A DNA stretch of 53,303 bases, from positions 1-53,303 of the forward strand of contig USOX01000017.1 in assembly GCA_900556485.1 (NCBI GenBank). Direction: 5' to 3'. This document shows, one piece after another, positions 1-8,263 of the stretch (position 1 is the first letter of the stretch; every line of letters begins with the position of its first letter). The position numbers were made by a program, and so were the translations under genes. The DNA comes from an uncultured Dysgonomonas sp. (GTDB lineage Bacteria > Bacteroidota > Bacteroidia > Bacteroidales > Dysgonomonadaceae). Below the pieces are notes generated by a model. That model did not search any database, was not told the DNA's origin, and saw nothing but the letters and a program-made list of their open reading frames with translations.

Positions 1-21
1 GACTCTTATATCTTACTCAAC

Positions 22-68
22 TGGTGGTATACTTTTCAATTATTTTAGTGGACTACTTTTCAATTATT
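22..68. repeat. Two-copy 24-bp-period direct repeat, possible IS21-family end remnant
   Basis: Two near-identical units at 22-44 and 46-68 share the core TACTTTTCAATTATT and a preceding (G/A)GTGG, differing at three positions over 23 bases. Closely spaced terminal direct repeats of about this size are typical of IS21-family (istAB) transposase binding sites. No istA or istB reading frame lies inside the window, so this would be the outer edge of an element to the left, or a relic. The repeat is seen directly; the IS assignment is inference. Confidence 0.4.
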
Positions 69-398
69 ATTTACAATACACTGGAAAATTCACCTCCAAT
101 TATACTTAAATTATATCAAATGTACGCTTCGTTTTACTTTGCATCTAGTACCGTTTTGCTCTCAATCCTTTTATACAAAACAGTTTCAAGTGTTTTTCGT
201 TCCTCTCTTTTTCTGTCCTCTTCGTTTAGAGGGGGGTATTACCTTGTATAGATAAAATAATTCTGTAATGTTTTTCTTTTTACTATTCTTTATTTGCGAC
301 AGCTAATAGGATTCCGTATTTTTGAGATGTTCTAAATATATGAACAAACCGAATAACATTGAGGTTTATAAATTAGGGAATAATAAAATAAAAATGAT
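69..398. other. Non-coding stretch before the first gene
   Basis: This AT-rich stretch has no convincing reading frame. A GTG-initiated frame crosses it from position 24, but it translates the direct repeat and low-complexity sequence and has no homology I recognise. No clear TAnnTTTG promoter was found; the nearest similar string is TTTATTTG around 288-295, which lacks the TA. Apart from the repeat at its left edge I see nothing identifiable. Confidence 0.5.
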
Positions 399-740
399 AT
401 GAAAAAATTCATGTTCTTATTACTGACAAGCGTCTTTTTTACCTCCTGTACATCTTATCAGCAAGATTTAGATAAAATGGGACAGGCCGTAAAAAGCCAT
501 TTTAAATATAGAGATGCCGACAATGGTACTATTACCAAGATCACTTATCTTGAGCCTCTTTCATATGAAACAATACCGGAAGATAAACGGAAAAAAGAAG
601 ATGAAGCCTATCTCTTTAAGGCTTATGTAAAAGGAACATGGAAATATCCGGAAAGCTCTCTTATATATAACATTGACGATACAGTGAAATGTTATTTTAG
701 CAGTAAGAAAGTATTTTTAAGAATGGAGGAGAAAAAATAA
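399..740 (+). CDS. Small hypothetical lipoprotein
   Basis: A 113-residue protein with a lipoprotein signal peptide: Lys-Lys at 2-3, a hydrophobic stretch at 4-15, and a lipobox ending at Cys17 (FFTSC). The mature part is short, charged and soluble, with no domain I recognise. It ends one base before the ATG of the MscS-type channel, so the two are almost certainly co-transcribed, and it may act at the envelope with that channel. The lipidated export signal is seen; the link to the channel is inferred from spacing only. Confidence 0.7.
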   Translation: MKKFMFLLLTSVFFTSCTSYQQDLDKMGQAVKSHFKYRDADNGTITKITYLEPLSYETIPEDKRKKEDEAYLFKAYVKGTWKYPESSLIYNIDDTVKCYFSSKKVFLRMEEKK

Positions 741-741
741 G

Positions 742-2043
742 ATGGAAACACAAGAAATTCAGGCAGAATTTGATTCGCTGGCATTAACAATAACAAGTTG
801 GATGCAAAGTTTTCTCTCAGGTATCGGAGTCTCCGATCAATGGATAAGATATACAAACCTAATCATCCTTTTACTTATAGTTGTAATAGGAGTTTATCTC
901 TTACAATTTATAGTAAGGCGAATATTAGTATTTATATTTCAAAAAATAACCAAGGTTACTAATTTATCCATATTCAGTCATGCTATAAGTAATCGGTTAC
1001 CTCATTTCTTAGCATTAGTAGTTCCATATTCTTTCGTAAGAGGAGCTATTCCTATTGTTTTCTTCAATTTCAAATCACTAATTGCTCCATTGATCAAGCT
1101 TACCGATATTTATATGGTATTCATGGTTATATGGACCATCATGGCATTGATAAAGTCATTTGCTGATGTATTACAAGAGAAGCCAGCGTTTCAGAATAAA
1201 CCGATGAGGAGTTACCTACAGGTAATTCAAATTATCATGTTTATTTTTGGAGCGGTCATTGTTTACTCTATACTAACAGGGAAGTCAGCTACAGCCTTTT
1301 TCGCAGCCATGGGGGCAGCTTCTGCTGTCTTAATGTTGATGTTTAAAGATACCATTATGGGTTTTGTAGGTAGTATTCAGATTACTACAAACAATATGGT
1401 GCAAATAGGAGACTGGATCACAATGAATAAATATGGTGCTGATGGCGATGTTGAAGAAATTACACTAACAACAGTCAAAGTACGGAATTTCGATAAAACG
1501 ATTACCACTATTCCAACCTATGCTCTTATATCAGATTCTTTTCAAAACTGGCGGGGCATGAAAGATGCTGGTGGCCGTCGTTTTAAACGGGCTATAAACA
1601 TCAAACACGATTGCATCCGTTTTGTAACAGATGATGAGCTGGAAAAATATAAACAGTATGATGGTTTAAAGGAATATATTGAAACAAAAAAAGCCGAATA
1701 TGCTCAATATAATAAGCAGGCTGGAAACAATCTGCCTATAAATCAACATCGTATAACCAACAATGACTTGTTTATGCAATATGGGATTTATTACCTGCGT
1801 AATCATCCAAAAATTAGTCAGAATATGACATTATTGGTAAGGCAATTGGCTCCTACCCCACAAGGTCTTCCTATAGAACTATATACATTTACCAACACTA
1901 CAGTTTGGGCAGAATATGAAACTATTCTTGCCGAAATTATAAACCATTTACTAAGTGTTGTAAAATTCTTTGACCTGAAAGTTTACGAGGAGTCTTCGGG
2001 TTCTGATATTTATGATGTATATATAAAAGAGAATGTGAAATAA
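742..2043 (+). CDS. MscS-family mechanosensitive channel (YbdG-like)
   Basis: A 433-residue inner-membrane protein predicted to be a tension-gated channel releasing solutes during hypo-osmotic shock. Transmembrane segments lie at about 38-60, 90-110, 122-142 and 160-180. The glycine/alanine-rich pore helix is at about 185-212 (FFAAMGAASAVLMLMF, then KDTIMGFVGS). It is followed by the MscS beta domain at 213-270 with the IGDWI motif. The long soluble C-terminus and the FQNWRGM segment are characteristic of the YbdG subgroup (E. coli YbdG is of similar size) rather than small MscS. A lipoprotein gene lies one base upstream and a perfect hairpin terminator follows. Family assignment is firm; the gating threshold is unknown. 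Confidence 0.87.
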   Translation: METQEIQAEFDSLALTITSWMQSFLSGIGVSDQWIRYTNLIILLLIVVIGVYLLQFIVRRILVFIFQKITKVTNLSIFSHAISNRLPHFLALVVPYSFVRGAIPIVFFNFKSLIAPLIKLTDIYMVFMVIWTIMALIKSFADVLQEKPAFQNKPMRSYLQVIQIIMFIFGAVIVYSILTGKSATAFFAAMGAASAVLMLMFKDTIMGFVGSIQITTNNMVQIGDWITMNKYGADGDVEEITLTTVKVRNFDKTITTIPTYALISDSFQNWRGMKDAGGRRFKRAINIKHDCIRFVTDDELEKYKQYDGLKEYIETKKAEYAQYNKQAGNNLPINQHRITNNDLFMQYGIYYLRNHPKISQNMTLLVRQLAPTPQGLPIELYTFTNTTVWAEYETILAEIINHLLSVVKFFDLKVYEESSGSDIYDVYIKENVK

Positions 2044-2073
2044 TAAAGAACTATTTAGGTCATTTTATAAATT

Positions 2074-2103
2074 AAGCCCTTGAAATGTAAATTTCAAGGG
2101 CTT
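2074..2103. terminator. Bidirectional intrinsic terminator
   Basis: A perfect 13-bp stem (AAGCCCTTGAAAT pairing with ATTTCAAGGGCTT) with a 4-base loop lies between two convergent genes ending at 2043 and 2109, so it can serve both strands. Confidence 0.85.
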
Positions 2104-2108
2104 ATTCT

Positions 2109-3749
2109 TTATTTCTTCATATCTTCTACTTCTTTGGGTGTACGGGCTTTTCCATCAGAATGAAAAACATAATCACCATCAATAATGCACTGCTCTATTG
2201 TCCTGTTTGAAATCTGATAACCTAATAGTTGGGCTATAATATATATACTATTAGTTGTATTTGCTAAAAGGGTTTCTTTATTAGTAAATCTTTCAATGAT
2301 AGAATCTGTACGCAAGGTTGAATTATTATTGATTATAAAAATAGGTACTTCATATTGCTCCAATCCACCATGCACAAATCCATGGGCTTTACCTATAATT
2401 TCACCATGGTCAGAAAAGTAGAAAATGGCAGAAGGTTCATTTTTTAGAGAAATATTATTAACCTCTCTAAAGAAACGGTCTGTATGATAAATTGATTGAT
2501 CATACTGGTCTGTTATACTATTTCCAGAGATATAATTAATATCCTCAGATGTAACTCTATCTTTATAATGCTCGTGACTACCATTTGTATGGATAAAGAA
2601 ACATTGCTTCTTTTCGGGTTCCAAATATTTATTAATAATAGGAATTAAGTCGAGATCTTTTACTCCTAAATTTAATTTGTATTCAGATGTATCGGCCGTT
2701 GATGCAATATGACTGACATAGTTTTCATTCATTCTTATTGTTTCTTGTACCGAGATCCATATGGTTTGATAACCTGCATTTTTTGCAAGCTCTACAGCAT
2801 TCATTTCTTCATAGAAAGGTTTTTTGTTTTTGGAAGTCGCAAAGCTTAAAGCCAATGGTATTGCATCTCTTGTGATAGGGGCGGCAGAAATACCTTTGGC
2901 ATACGAAAGATTGGAATTAGGAATACTGGACAGGCTATCTAGGAATGGAGTTGTTTTCCTGTTATACCCATATAGGGAATAATTTCCTCTATATGAACTT
3001 TCTCCAATAATTATGAATATTTTAGAAGGAATAGAATCATTATTATCACTCAAAATTAGACCATTAGGGAGTAGTCTTTCACCATTAGAATAATCTTTCA
3101 TTGCTTTAATTTCATAATAATATAAAAGCAGAGCACCCCAATTACTAAAAACTAAAGGCATTCTCGAACTTATATAACTGTGAATGATAGAAGGTATTCC
3201 AGCACTATTATGAAAATCATCTCTGTTTATGTCTTTTTTTACTCTTCCATAAATAGAAATAGGAAGAATAATTAGAAAGAATATTCCGGCTATAGATAAA
3301 GATAGCCATCTTGGAATTATTGATTTTTTTAATTCCTTTTCTGTTTTATATATAATAAAGATAGTAAAAGCAATAATTACAGTAGCAATTGGTATAATAC
3401 CTTTTAGCATACTGATTGCTTCATTCGTATTAGTCTCAATAATAGATGCAGCAATTGCTGGAGACATTAATTCTGAATATACGAAGGCAAAGTATCCATC
3501 AATGCATAAGGAAATGATAAGCAATACATTAAAAATTAATGCAAATTTAAACTTTGTCTTTGCCAGAGCATTTACTATTAATAATAAGCATATAATATTT
3601 AATATACTTTTCATTCTGAAATGTTCTATCAATATCCAATTTATAACAAAAAGATAGAGAAAGCATATAAGTGTATATTTATAGTTAATACAAAAGTTTT
3701 TGAAGCTGAAATTTTCAGCTTTCTCTTTAAGGCTCATTAAAAAGGGCAT
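2109..3749 (-). CDS. Phosphoethanolamine transferase-like sulfatase-fold membrane protein (EptA/CptA type)
   Basis: A 546-residue protein with an N-terminal membrane domain (hydrophobic segments at about 27-45, 48-63, 70-92, 115-135 and 148-166) and a periplasmic alkaline-phosphatase-fold domain from about 240. Enzymes of this family move phosphoethanolamine from phosphatidylethanolamine to lipid A or core sugars. Visible motifs are GESSYRGNYSLYGY at 249-262, the HxNGSHEHY region, and the metal-binding SDHGE followed by HGFVHGG. The nucleophile position, Thr in EptA, MCR and CptA, aligns with Ser252 here. ATG at 3749 is used; Met6 (3734) is an alternative. Fold and class are firm; the acceptor is unknown. 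Confidence 0.82.
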   Translation of the reverse strand: MPFLMSLKEKAENFSFKNFCINYKYTLICFLYLFVINWILIEHFRMKSILNIICLLLIVNALAKTKFKFALIFNVLLIISLCIDGYFAFVYSELMSPAIAASIIETNTNEAISMLKGIIPIATVIIAFTIFIIYKTEKELKKSIIPRWLSLSIAGIFFLIILPISIYGRVKKDINRDDFHNSAGIPSIIHSYISSRMPLVFSNWGALLLYYYEIKAMKDYSNGERLLPNGLILSDNNDSIPSKIFIIIGESSYRGNYSLYGYNRKTTPFLDSLSSIPNSNLSYAKGISAAPITRDAIPLALSFATSKNKKPFYEEMNAVELAKNAGYQTIWISVQETIRMNENYVSHIASTADTSEYKLNLGVKDLDLIPIINKYLEPEKKQCFFIHTNGSHEHYKDRVTSEDINYISGNSITDQYDQSIYHTDRFFREVNNISLKNEPSAIFYFSDHGEIIGKAHGFVHGGLEQYEVPIFIINNNSTLRTDSIIERFTNKETLLANTTNSIYIIAQLLGYQISNRTIEQCIIDGDYVFHSDGKARTPKEVEDMKK

Positions 3750-3829
3750 CTCTATAACTTATTAAGTTAATTAATTATTAGGCTTTAATTGGTTTTATTA
3801 GACTTTAATTAAACGAGTAGCTTTATTCT

Positions 3830-4678
3830 TTACTTTTTCAAAGTGATTTCAACAATCTCAGGTGCAGCAAAAAAGCGGAAAGGAAAATCACCCATTCCTA
3901 TTCCTGATGTAATATATAATGATGTATCATCTTTTTTAATCCAATCATATCTGTATTTTTGATCTGTTTGAGGATATTCGGGATGCATCATTCCCGGCAT
4001 TACAGGAGCCCATAGTCCAAAGAAGGTTACTTGTCCGGCATGAGTGTGTCCCGATAACATAAGGTCTACTTTATTAGTGTTCATATCCTCCATATAATCG
4101 GGGTTATGAGATAGAAGAATACAGAAGTCAGAGGCCAATATATCACCAATTGTATTATTCAGTATTTGCACATCCTCCCAATATTCACCTACACCTCCGA
4201 TTTTTATGCTGTCATTACCCTCCTTTATCCAGTATGATTTATTATCGCACACATTGAATCCACAATTGATTATGTTTTGTTGTATCAGGTCCCTTCCTTC
4301 CCAATGATCGTGATTTCCCAATACGGAAAAAATACCATGTTTACTTTGCAGCTTGCCTATTTCGTCGAAGAACGGTTTATAATAAGTAGAATCTTTACCT
4401 ACATTATCACCACCAATCAATATAATATCAGGTTTTCGTTTGTTTATGTCAGATACAAGTTTACGCACATCTTCCGGAGCGAAATATTTATTACAATGTA
4501 TATCAGATATGAAAATAATTTTCTTACCAACAAACGCATCAGGTATATCGTTGCTGGTATAAGTTATTTCCTTCCAAATAATATTCCGTGCTTCGAAGTA
4601 TCCATATATGGCACACAAACAAGCTACAGAAAATAATAGAAGTATAAATACCGAAAATTTTTTCTTCTTATTTGACAT
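3830..4678 (-). CDS. Calcineurin-like metallophosphoesterase, membrane anchored (YkuE/YaeI type)
   Basis: A 282-residue protein with a single N-terminal signal anchor (about 8-28) and a calcineurin-like phosphoesterase domain. The dimetal motifs are all present: SDIH (Asp59, His61), GGDN (89-92), GNHDH (121-125), SHNPD, and GHTHAGQ. YkuE/YaeI-type homologues are cell-surface phosphodiesterases or phospholipid (UDP-diacylglucosamine-like) hydrolases; the substrate here is unknown. Its ATG lies inside the last codons of the pyrophosphatase gene (11-base overlap), implying translational coupling and shared transcription. Confidence 0.85.
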   Translation of the reverse strand: MSNKKKKFSVFILLLFSVACLCAIYGYFEARNIIWKEITYTSNDIPDAFVGKKIIFISDIHCNKYFAPEDVRKLVSDINKRKPDIILIGGDNVGKDSTYYKPFFDEIGKLQSKHGIFSVLGNHDHWEGRDLIQQNIINCGFNVCDNKSYWIKEGNDSIKIGGVGEYWEDVQILNNTIGDILASDFCILLSHNPDYMEDMNTNKVDLMLSGHTHAGQVTFFGLWAPVMPGMMHPEYPQTDQKYRYDWIKKDDTSLYITSGIGMGDFPFRFFAAPEIVEITLKK

Positions 4679-5288
4679 TGTTTCTAAAGTGCGTATTATA
4701 GTCTTCTATCGACCGGCGAATGACCTCGTGGGCTGTTCTCACCCCATATCTGTCAGTCAGAATGCAGCGTGGAGATTTATCATTCGGCAAGTCTTTGTAT
4801 GTTGTAAAGTAATGCTTAAGCCGTTCAATAACCATATGTGGAACATCATTAATATCGCGGAACGACCCATAGATAGCATCATTTTCGAGAACAGCAATCA
4901 ATTTGTCGTCTGCTTTATTATGGTCTAAAAGACGAAAGCCTCCAATAGGTCTGGCTTTTACAATAATATCGCCATGTGTAATATCCTTTTCGGTTAATAC
5001 ACAAATGTCAACAGGGTCGTTATCTCCTTCTATATCGGTTCGTTTCAGATGATTGTTGGTAACTTCGGCTACTCGCTCAGCGCTATATGTTTGTGGTATA
5101 AAACCATAAAGAGCCGGAATAATATTGGAATATTTCTGTGGACGGTCAATGCTTAGATAGCCGGTTTCTTTATCTACTTCATACTTAACTGTATCAGTAG
5201 GTACAATTTCGATAAAACATGTCACTACTTCAGGGGCATTATCGCCTATATTGATTCCATGCCATGGATGGGCCTTAAATTTACTCAT
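4668..5288 (-). CDS. ppa: Inorganic pyrophosphatase, family I
   Basis: A 206-residue cytoplasmic enzyme that hydrolyses pyrophosphate to two phosphates, pulling biosynthetic reactions forward. The family I signature DNDPVDI is present within GDNDPVDIC, with further conserved acidic residues around KADDKLIAV and the preceding GD/RPIGG segments. Length is somewhat above the usual 175 residues, as in many Bacteroidales homologues. It is the first gene of a minus-strand pair with the metallophosphoesterase, driven by a -7 element at 5390-5397. There is no sign of degeneration. Confidence 0.92.
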   Translation of the reverse strand: MSKFKAHPWHGINIGDNAPEVVTCFIEIVPTDTVKYEVDKETGYLSIDRPQKYSNIIPALYGFIPQTYSAERVAEVTNNHLKRTDIEGDNDPVDICVLTEKDITHGDIIVKARPIGGFRLLDHNKADDKLIAVLENDAIYGSFRDINDVPHMVIERLKHYFTTYKDLPNDKSPRCILTDRYGVRTAHEVIRRSIEDYNTHFRNNVK

Positions 5289-5389
5289 GATAAATAATTT
5301 GTTATAATTTTGTTAGTCTGTAGAGCTTGTCTTACGAATAGGTTTTCAATCTCACTTATTAGGAAGAAAAATCTCACATCTTTCGACTA

Positions 5390-5397
5390 CAAAGTTA
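5390..5397 (-). promoter_or_regulatory. Promoter -7 element for the pyrophosphatase operon
   Basis: The minus strand reads TAACTTTG, matching the Bacteroidota TAnnTTTG element, about 100 bases before the pyrophosphatase start. The resulting leader would be about 95 nt, without an obvious strong hairpin. Confidence 0.6.
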
Positions 5398-5469
5398 CGT
5401 CAATAATTTTATATCTCCATATTTACGGATAAAAAACAGGCTTGTAATTACATATAGTGAACTTTTCAT

Positions 5470-5477
5470 TATATTTG
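5470..5477 (+). promoter_or_regulatory. Promoter -7 element for the dCMP deaminase operon
   Basis: TATATTTG matches TAnnTTTG and sits 25 bases before the ATG at 5503. A TTG at 5442-5444 is a possible -33 element, with slightly long spacing. Confidence 0.65.
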
Positions 5478-5502
5478 TGCTTCAAAAAAATGAGATAAAA
5501 AG

Positions 5503-5955
5503 ATGACTCAGGATAAACAACGGTTATTGGATGAACGTTATATGCGTATGGCTGCTATCTGGGCCGAAAACTCATATTGCAAACGCCGGCAGGTAGGTGC
5601 TCTTATCGTTAAAGATAAGATGATTATCTCCGATGGATATAATGGAACTCCATCCGGTTTCGAAAATATATGTGAGGACGAAAATGGAGAAACAAAGCCG
5701 TATGTTTTACATGCTGAGGCTAATGCGATAACCAAAGTTGCTTGCTCACATAATAGTAGTATGGGTGCTACAATGTATGTAACAACATCACCTTGTATTG
5801 AATGTGCTAAACTTATAATTCAGGCGGGAATAAAGAGAGTTGTCTACAATCAGAAATACAGGCGTACCGATGGAGCAACATTACTGGAGCGTGCCGGAAT
5901 AGAAGTCGTATATATAGAATTGGACGAAATAAAAAACGATAAATCAGAAGATTAA
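5503..5955 (+). CDS. dCMP / cytidine-type deaminase (ComEB-like)
   Basis: A 150-residue zinc-dependent deaminase expected to convert dCMP to dUMP for thymidylate synthesis. The zinc site is complete: His70-Ala-Glu72 (HAEANA) and Cys98/Cys101 (PCIEC). The N-terminal segment ERYMRMAAIWAENSYCKRRQVGALIV and the NGTPSGFENICED loop are diagnostic of dCMP deaminases rather than tRNA or guanine deaminases. The stop is five bases before the S41 protease start, indicating an operon. Comparable gene pairs occur in other Bacteroidales. No feature suggests loss of activity. Confidence 0.88.
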   Translation: MTQDKQRLLDERYMRMAAIWAENSYCKRRQVGALIVKDKMIISDGYNGTPSGFENICEDENGETKPYVLHAEANAITKVACSHNSSMGATMYVTTSPCIECAKLIIQAGIKRVVYNQKYRRTDGATLLERAGIEVVYIELDEIKNDKSED

Positions 5956-5960
5956 ATTAA

Positions 5961-7601
5961 ATGAAAAAAATATACATCTGGTTGCCTTTGTGCATCGCAT
6001 TAAGTATTGCCGCCGGTATTTTTATCGGGAATATGTTTTCGGTATTTACTCCTGTGCGAGGATGGAGCAGTGCTGGTAGCAGCAATAATAAATTAGATGG
6101 TGTATTCGAATACATCAAGAAGGCATATGTAGATACTGTAAATGTAAACGAACTGGTAGAAGAAGCTATTCCAACACTTATCTCAGGATTAGACCCTCAT
6201 TCTGTTTATATTTCAGCTAAAGATATGGAAATATCAGGAAGTGATCTCGACGGTCATTTCAGTGGTATCGGGGTAGAATTTATGATACAGTATGATACTG
6301 TAACTATTGTAAATGCTACCTATGGAGGTCCTTCGGAAGCTGTTGGTATAATGGCGGGAGATAGAATAGTTTTTGTAGACGATAGCCTTTTTGTCGGAAA
6401 ATCGTTGACAAACGATAAAGTTGTCCGTACGCTGAAAGGGAAAAAAGATACAAAGGTAAAACTAGGTATAAAGAGAACAACCAGCCCCGATATTCTCGAC
6501 TTCGTTGTTACACGTGCCGATATTCCGGTAAAGACAGTAGATGTGTCTTATAAGCTGGATGATAAGATCGGTTATATAAAAGTAAGTAAATTCGGCGGTA
6601 CTACATATAGCGAATTTATATCGGCTGTCGCTAAATTGAAAAGCCAGGGCTGTGAGTCGTTTGTTATCGATTTACAACAAAATACAGGTGGATATATGGC
6701 TGCAGCAATTGCTATGTCGAATGAATTTTTAGGAAAAAGTGATCTGGTTGTTTATACAGAAGGACGTTCATATCCTCGCGAGAATTATTTTGCAGATGGT
6801 ACTGGTACTTGCAAAGAGAATCCGATGGTAGTCCTGATAGACGAAGGCAGTGCTTCGGCCAGTGAAATATTTGCAGGTGCAATGCAAGATAACGATAGAG
6901 GTTTGATTGTTGGAAGACGCTCTTTTGGAAAAGGCCTGGTACAAAACCGTTTTGTTTTTAAAGATGGTTCGGCATTACAACTCACAATAGCCCGTTATCA
7001 TACACCATCAGGTAGATGCATTCAAAAGGCTTACGAAAAGGGTAAACGCCAGTCATACGATTTGGATTTGTTAAACAGGTACAATCGGGGAGAGTTCGAT
7101 CATAGAGATAGTATAAAATTGGAAGGACTTCCTTTATTCCATACTCTGGCCGGACGGCCGGTGTATGGTGATGATGGTATATTGGCTGATGTTTTTGTCC
7201 CAAGGGATACTGCCGGTGTTAATTCTTATTATTTGAGAGTAGTTAATAGTGGTCTGCTCAGAGAATATTCATTCTCTTTTACAGAGGCAAACAGAGCGAA
7301 ACTCAAAGAATTGAAAACATGGGAAGAAGCCTCTAAATGGCTGTTTAATCAGCCTTTAGTGGATAATTTGGCTAATTATGTGGTAAATAAAGGTATTCGT
7401 CGTCAACCCTACCTTATAGAAGATTCTCGTAAATTATTGCAAACGCAACTGGTTTCTCTGATTGTACGTAATATATATGGAGAAGATGGATTTTATCCAA
7501 TCTATCAGAAGGATGATACAATGATAAAAGAAGCGGTAAAGCTTATTAAGGCGAATAAAGCGACCCCGCAAGGAATTAGAGAAGAAAAGTACAATAAATA
7601 G
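5961..7601 (+). CDS. S41 family C-terminal processing protease (CtpA-like)
   Basis: A 546-residue periplasmic serine protease that cleaves proteins from their C-termini. It has a signal anchor at about 5-28, a PDZ domain at roughly 95-185 (GIGVEF motif), and the S41 catalytic core at 195-345. The catalytic dyad is Ser299 in DEGSASASE and Lys324 in SFGKGLVQ; the 25-residue spacing matches characterised Ctp proteases. The C-terminal 200 residues are the extension usual in Bacteroidales homologues. It follows dCMP deaminase after five bases. Physiological substrates are unknown. Confidence 0.9.
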   Translation: MKKIYIWLPLCIALSIAAGIFIGNMFSVFTPVRGWSSAGSSNNKLDGVFEYIKKAYVDTVNVNELVEEAIPTLISGLDPHSVYISAKDMEISGSDLDGHFSGIGVEFMIQYDTVTIVNATYGGPSEAVGIMAGDRIVFVDDSLFVGKSLTNDKVVRTLKGKKDTKVKLGIKRTTSPDILDFVVTRADIPVKTVDVSYKLDDKIGYIKVSKFGGTTYSEFISAVAKLKSQGCESFVIDLQQNTGGYMAAAIAMSNEFLGKSDLVVYTEGRSYPRENYFADGTGTCKENPMVVLIDEGSASASEIFAGAMQDNDRGLIVGRRSFGKGLVQNRFVFKDGSALQLTIARYHTPSGRCIQKAYEKGKRQSYDLDLLNRYNRGEFDHRDSIKLEGLPLFHTLAGRPVYGDDGILADVFVPRDTAGVNSYYLRVVNSGLLREYSFSFTEANRAKLKELKTWEEASKWLFNQPLVDNLANYVVNKGIRRQPYLIEDSRKLLQTQLVSLIVRNIYGEDGFYPIYQKDDTMIKEAVKLIKANKATPQGIREEKYNK

Positions 7602-7610
7602 TTTTTTAGT

Positions 7611-7641
7611 TATGGTAGAGTTTTTTATAAATTCTACCATA
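7611..7641. repeat. Inverted repeat between the S41 protease and formyl-THF cyclo-ligase genes
   Basis: TATGGTAGA at 7611-7619 pairs with TCTACCATA at 7633-7641 (9 bp) around a T-rich loop. The T-run lies in the loop rather than after the stem, so it is not a standard terminator. It may be an mRNA-processing or translation-modulating hairpin just before the next start codon (7653). Confidence 0.5.
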
Positions 7642-7652
7642 ATAATTTGGAA

Positions 7653-8210
7653 ATGAGTAAAACTAAAGATACAAAGGACAAGCTACGTGCCGAAATTTCA
7701 TTAAAGAAGAAACAATATACATCCGAAGATTTAAAAGCACGATCAGAAGAGGTGTTATCTGTTGTGGAAATTACGGGTATGTTTCAGGAAGCTAAAACTG
7801 TATTAATTTATAATAGTTTGGCCGATGAAGTACAGACTACAGACTTTATTCGTAGGTGGTCGGACAAAAAAGAGTTTTATCTACCTGTGGTGGTGAGCGA
7901 TGACTTAGTCTTTCGCAGATACCATGAAAGTACTGAGTTTAAACAATCCTCGATAGGTATAAAAGAACCTCTGGGCGTAGACTTTAAAGATTATAAAAAA
8001 ATCGATTTAATAATTGTACCCGGAGTTGCCTTCGACAGAAAGAAAAACCGCATGGGGAGAGGTAAAGGGTATTATGATCGTTTTCTACAAAATATATCAG
8101 CCCCTAAAATGGGTATTTGTTTCGATTTTCAGTTATTGAATGATATTCCTGTTGATAAAAATGATATAAAAATGGACTATATTATATCAGAAAATGACCT
8201 GATATGGTAG
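7653..8210 (+). CDS. 5-formyltetrahydrofolate cyclo-ligase
   Basis: A 185-residue enzyme that converts 5-formyl-THF to 5,10-methenyl-THF using ATP, recycling a folate storage form. Family motifs are the N-terminal KDKLR basic segment, the central LPVVV strand and, decisively, the signature VPGVAFDRKKNRMGRGKGYYDRF (residues ~125-147). ATG at 7653 is chosen over an in-frame TTG two codons upstream (7647), which would add only Met-Glu. It follows the S41 protease after a short hairpin-containing gap and is probably in the same operon. PurU, another one-carbon folate enzyme, lies 3 kb downstream. Confidence 0.9.
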   Translation: MSKTKDTKDKLRAEISLKKKQYTSEDLKARSEEVLSVVEITGMFQEAKTVLIYNSLADEVQTTDFIRRWSDKKEFYLPVVVSDDLVFRRYHESTEFKQSSIGIKEPLGVDFKDYKKIDLIIVPGVAFDRKKNRMGRGKGYYDRFLQNISAPKMGICFDFQLLNDIPVDKNDIKMDYIISENDLIW

Positions 8211-8263
8211 TAATGCTTATTAAACTTTATATATTTACGCTCCGAAAATAGAATTTCAAAAGT

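Noticed and set aside
24..251. GTG-initiated 75-codon frame at the left edge
   Set aside because: It translates the direct repeat and low-complexity AT-rich DNA, has no promoter or homology, and does not look like a protein.
4277..4928. Two plus-strand frames over the metallophosphoesterase/pyrophosphatase genes
   Set aside because: They are antisense to two well-conserved enzymes and have no recognisable domain.
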